A stretch of DNA of 9,308 nt from Verrucomicrobiaceae bacterium. GTDB taxonomy: Bacteria; Verrucomicrobiota; Verrucomicrobiia; Verrucomicrobiales; Verrucomicrobiaceae. The notes under the pieces are model-generated. The model saw only the letters and a list, made by a program, of their open reading frames with translations. It did no database searches and had not been told where the DNA came from. The stretch covers positions 1-9,308 of the forward strand of contig CANHTV010000117.1 in assembly GCA_947463285.1 (NCBI GenBank), given 5' to 3'. The position numbers and the translations under genes were made by a program. Numbering within the stretch: the first letter of the stretch is position 1; each line of letters opens with the position of its first letter. Of this stretch, positions 7,160-9,308 are shown piece by piece.

Positions 7160-7198
7160 CATTTATGCGTTCATGGTTCTCTCCTCAGTCTCTTTGCC

Positions 7199-8449
7199 AT
7201 GAAATGCCTCCTCATTCTGTCCTCATTGCTCTCTTTGCTTTCAGCCCAGGCGGCAAACTGGCCCATGTGGCGTGGCCCCAATGGTGATGGCACGACCAGC
7301 GAGACCGGCCTGCCGGAAAAATGGAGCCAAACGGAGAATGTCGTCTGGAAAGTAGAGCTACCGGATCGTGGTAATTCCACACCTGTTGTTTGGGGCGACA
7401 AGGTCTTCATCACTCAAGCCGTCGAAAAGATCGGCAAGCGCCTGCTGCTATGCTTTGACCGCAAGAGTGGCAAACAGCTTTGGGAAGCAGGCACCACCTA
7501 CAAAGAGCCCGAGCTCACCCACGCCACCAACCCATATTGCGCCGCCTCTCCAGCTACGAATGGTGAACGAATCGTCGTCTTCTATGCCAGCGCTGGCGTC
7601 TTTTGCTATGACCTAAATGGCCAGGAACTCTGGAAGCGAACGGATCTCGGCAAGCAGCACCACATCTGGGGAAATGGCACCTCACCCGTGATCGTTGGCG
7701 AGCGCGTCTTTCTCAATTTCGGCCCCGGCGCGAAGACAACCCTCTACGCCTTCGATCTGAAAACTGGCAAAACACTCTGGCAGCATGATGAACCCGGCGG
7801 TGACAGTGGTGAGTCAGGCAACAAAAACTGGCTTGGTTCCTGGGCCGACCCTATCTTTCGCAAGGTTGGCAACCGCGACGAACTCATCATCAGCTATCCC
7901 GGACGCGTCGCCGCCTTCGACTCGGCAGCGGGCAAGCAGCTCTGGACCTGCGATGGCTTGAACAATCTCGTCTATAACTCTCCGCTCATGACTCCAGACT
8001 ACGTCGTCATCGCTTTTGGCGGCTACGGCGGCAAAGGCGTCGCCATCAAAGCGGGTGGTAGCGGCGATGTGACTGAAAAGCGTCTCTGGCATCTGCCAAA
8101 AGTCAGCCAACGCATTGGCAGCGGCGTCATCCATGAAGGCCACCACTATATCCTCAGCGATGGCGGGATCGCCGAGTGTCGCAACCTCGAAACGGGTGAA
8201 CTCGTTTACACCGAGCGCCTCAAAGGGCCAGGTCCTACTGGCCACAACTGGTCCTCGCTCGTCCTCAGCGCTGATGGCAAATGCTATGCGGCGAATCAGG
8301 GCGGCGACTGCTTTGTCTTCAAAGCCAGCCCCACCTTTGAGTTGATGTCGACAAACTCTCTTGGCGAAAAAATCATTGGCTCCATCGCCGTCAGTGACCG
8401 CCAGCTTTTCATCCGCGGACACAAGCACCTCTGGTGCATCGGCCAGTAA
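7199..8449 (+). CDS. Secreted PQQ-like beta-propeller protein
   Basis: A 416-residue protein with an N-terminal signal peptide (residues 1-18, MKCLLILSSLL...LSAQA). The mature chain opens with WPMWRGPNGDG (residues 21-31), a hallmark of the outer-membrane or periplasmic PQQ-like/BamB-like propellers common in Planctomycetota and Verrucomicrobiota. Successive blades carry the PQQ-repeat signature: SGKQLWEAG, NGQELWKRT, TGKTLWQHD, AGKQLWTCD, and weaker copies TEKRLWHLP and TGELVYTER. Each is preceded by short beta-rich stretches such as STPVVWGDKVF and TSPVIVGERVF. No catalytic residues of a PQQ alcohol dehydrogenase are apparent, so cofactor binding and enzymatic activity should not be assumed; a structural or binding role is as likely. 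It is 20 bp upstream of a class V aminotransferase on the same strand and probably shares its transcript. The reading frame is intact and complete. Confidence 0.88.
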   Translation: MKCLLILSSLLSLLSAQAANWPMWRGPNGDGTTSETGLPEKWSQTENVVWKVELPDRGNSTPVVWGDKVFITQAVEKIGKRLLLCFDRKSGKQLWEAGTTYKEPELTHATNPYCAASPATNGERIVVFYASAGVFCYDLNGQELWKRTDLGKQHHIWGNGTSPVIVGERVFLNFGPGAKTTLYAFDLKTGKTLWQHDEPGGDSGESGNKNWLGSWADPIFRKVGNRDELIISYPGRVAAFDSAAGKQLWTCDGLNNLVYNSPLMTPDYVVIAFGGYGGKGVAIKAGGSGDVTEKRLWHLPKVSQRIGSGVIHEGHHYILSDGGIAECRNLETGELVYTERLKGPGPTGHNWSSLVLSADGKCYAANQGGDCFVFKASPTFELMSTNSLGEKIIGSIAVSDRQLFIRGHKHLWCIGQ

Positions 8450-8469
8450 ACGGATCATTTTTTCATCCC

Positions 8470-9308
8470 ATGCTCACTGAACATTCACGACATCGCGACT
8501 TCCCTTCGCTTTCTGGCATCACGTATCTGAACACGGCAGCTGAAAGCATTCCGCCGCTGGCTGTGAAGGAAGCACTGGAGGCTTACTGGACGGACAAGTC
8601 ACGCGGAATGCGCGGACGTGATGGTCACTTCGCCGCTGTGGAGCACTGCCGAGAAATAAGCGCCAAAATGCTCGGACTTTCTACAGAGGAGGTATCCTTC
8701 TGCTCGTGCAGTTCAGAGGCTTATAATCTGCTGGCTTCAGCCTTGAATCTCAGCGCTCACGATGAAGTGATCGTCACTGATCTCGATTTCCCAGCCGGGG
8801 CCACGCCTTGGCTGCGGGCGGTTCAGCCTCCGCAGGTTCGGCTTTGGAAAGCTGTCGATGGCGAACTGGACAACACCGATTTAAAACCGCTGCTTAATGA
8901 ACGCACCAAGCTCGTTCAAGTCTCGCTCGTCAGTTTCTACAACGGCCATCGCATCGACTGGCAGCCCCTGCGTGACATGGTGCGCCAGTGTGCGCCTAAC
9001 GCACTCATCTCCGTGGACATCACCCAGGCAATGGGACGTGTAGTGCTCGACTGCAACGATGCAGACATCCTCATCAGCAGCACGCATAAGTGGACGCTCG
9101 GTGTTCATGGCGGCTGTATCATCGGTATCCCCAGGAAAAATGCAGAGCGTCTCACGACTCACGCTGGCGGCTGGTATCATCTGGCGAACGCTTTTGATGC
9201 TGATCGCTTCGAGCGTGCTGTCACGAAAACCGGAGCCCTCAGTTTTTCGGTCGGGATGCCAAATTTTGCGGCCCTCTATGCCCTGAATGCCGCCTTACGA
9301 TACGTGGA
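8470..9308 (+). CDS. Class V aminotransferase, PLP-dependent (3' partial)
   Basis: An open frame from ATG 8470 to the window edge, 279 whole codons without a stop. The fold-type I signature is clear: GITYLNTAAESIPP near the start, SCSSEAYNLLASAL for the phosphate-binding turn, SLVSFYNGHRIDW, SVDITQAMGR with D183 and Q186 (Asp contacts the PLP pyridine nitrogen) and SSTHKWTLGVHGG with K207 as the Schiff-base lysine. The whole resembles the cysteine desulfurase/isopenicillin N epimerase-like branch of class V, which includes many enzymes of unknown substrate. The catalytic cysteine loop of true cysteine desulfurases would lie beyond the window, so the reaction cannot be named. No signal peptide is present, so it is cytoplasmic, unlike the propeller encoded 20 bp upstream. 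About two thirds of a typical 370-400 residue chain is seen. Confidence 0.88.
   Translation, partial: MLTEHSRHRDFPSLSGITYLNTAAESIPPLAVKEALEAYWTDKSRGMRGRDGHFAAVEHCREISAKMLGLSTEEVSFCSCSSEAYNLLASALNLSAHDEVIVTDLDFPAGATPWLRAVQPPQVRLWKAVDGELDNTDLKPLLNERTKLVQVSLVSFYNGHRIDWQPLRDMVRQCAPNALISVDITQAMGRVVLDCNDADILISSTHKWTLGVHGGCIIGIPRKNAERLTTHAGGWYHLANAFDADRFERAVTKTGALSFSVGMPNFAALYALNAALRYV

Noticed and set aside
7814..8458. A 214-codon open frame on the minus strand
   Set aside because: It is antisense to the propeller gene, whose PQQ-type repeats are in the other strand's frame throughout this region.

Overview
The window reads as a chromosomal stretch from a member of the Planctomycetota-Verrucomicrobiota-Chlamydiota group, most likely Verrucomicrobiota (Prosthecobacter-like). 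This is an inference from gene content: an adjacent DUF1549/DUF1553 protein with an N-terminal SHD1 domain and a DUF1501 protein, a secreted PQQ-type propeller opening with WPMWRGPNGDG, and a secreted tryptophan/Asp-Pro repeat protein. None of the starts I assign has a Shine-Dalgarno-like sequence in front of it. There are no tRNA, rRNA, CRISPR or transposase genes that I can see.

Layout. Positions 1-194 hold the end of an unrecognised aromatic-rich protein. Positions 207-1463 encode a secreted protein built from about nine degenerate 31-34 residue repeats. Positions 1597-5159 carry a two-gene cassette: a secreted SHD1-DUF1549-DUF1553 protein with a CxxCH motif, then a DUF1501 protein with a twin-arginine-like leader. 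Two hairpins at 5165-5227 close the cassette, the second a good bidirectional terminator.

Positions 5247-6676 (minus strand) are not a normal intergenic gap. They hold the wreck of a 2-oxoacid:ferredoxin oxidoreductase alpha subunit gene (korA-like, with the fused gamma domain in front). It carries three nonsense codons, at least four single-base frameshifts, an internal deletion of roughly 75-85 codons, and a foreign-looking 3' end. Just upstream of its old start is a small palindrome preceded by GTAG, resembling a REP element.

Positions 6887-7099 encode a tiny exported YHS/TRASH-like metal-binding protein with four cysteines, followed by a perfect 12-bp hairpin. Positions 7199-8449 encode a secreted PQQ-like beta-propeller, followed after 20 bp by a class V aminotransferase that runs off the window. 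The second is a complete, intact reading frame as far as it is visible, with the PLP lysine present.

Most of the intact genes encode exported proteins, so the window looks like part of the cell-envelope/periplasm repertoire of a heterotroph. The clearest unusual item is the decayed korA locus; no convincing new multi-gene system is visible.
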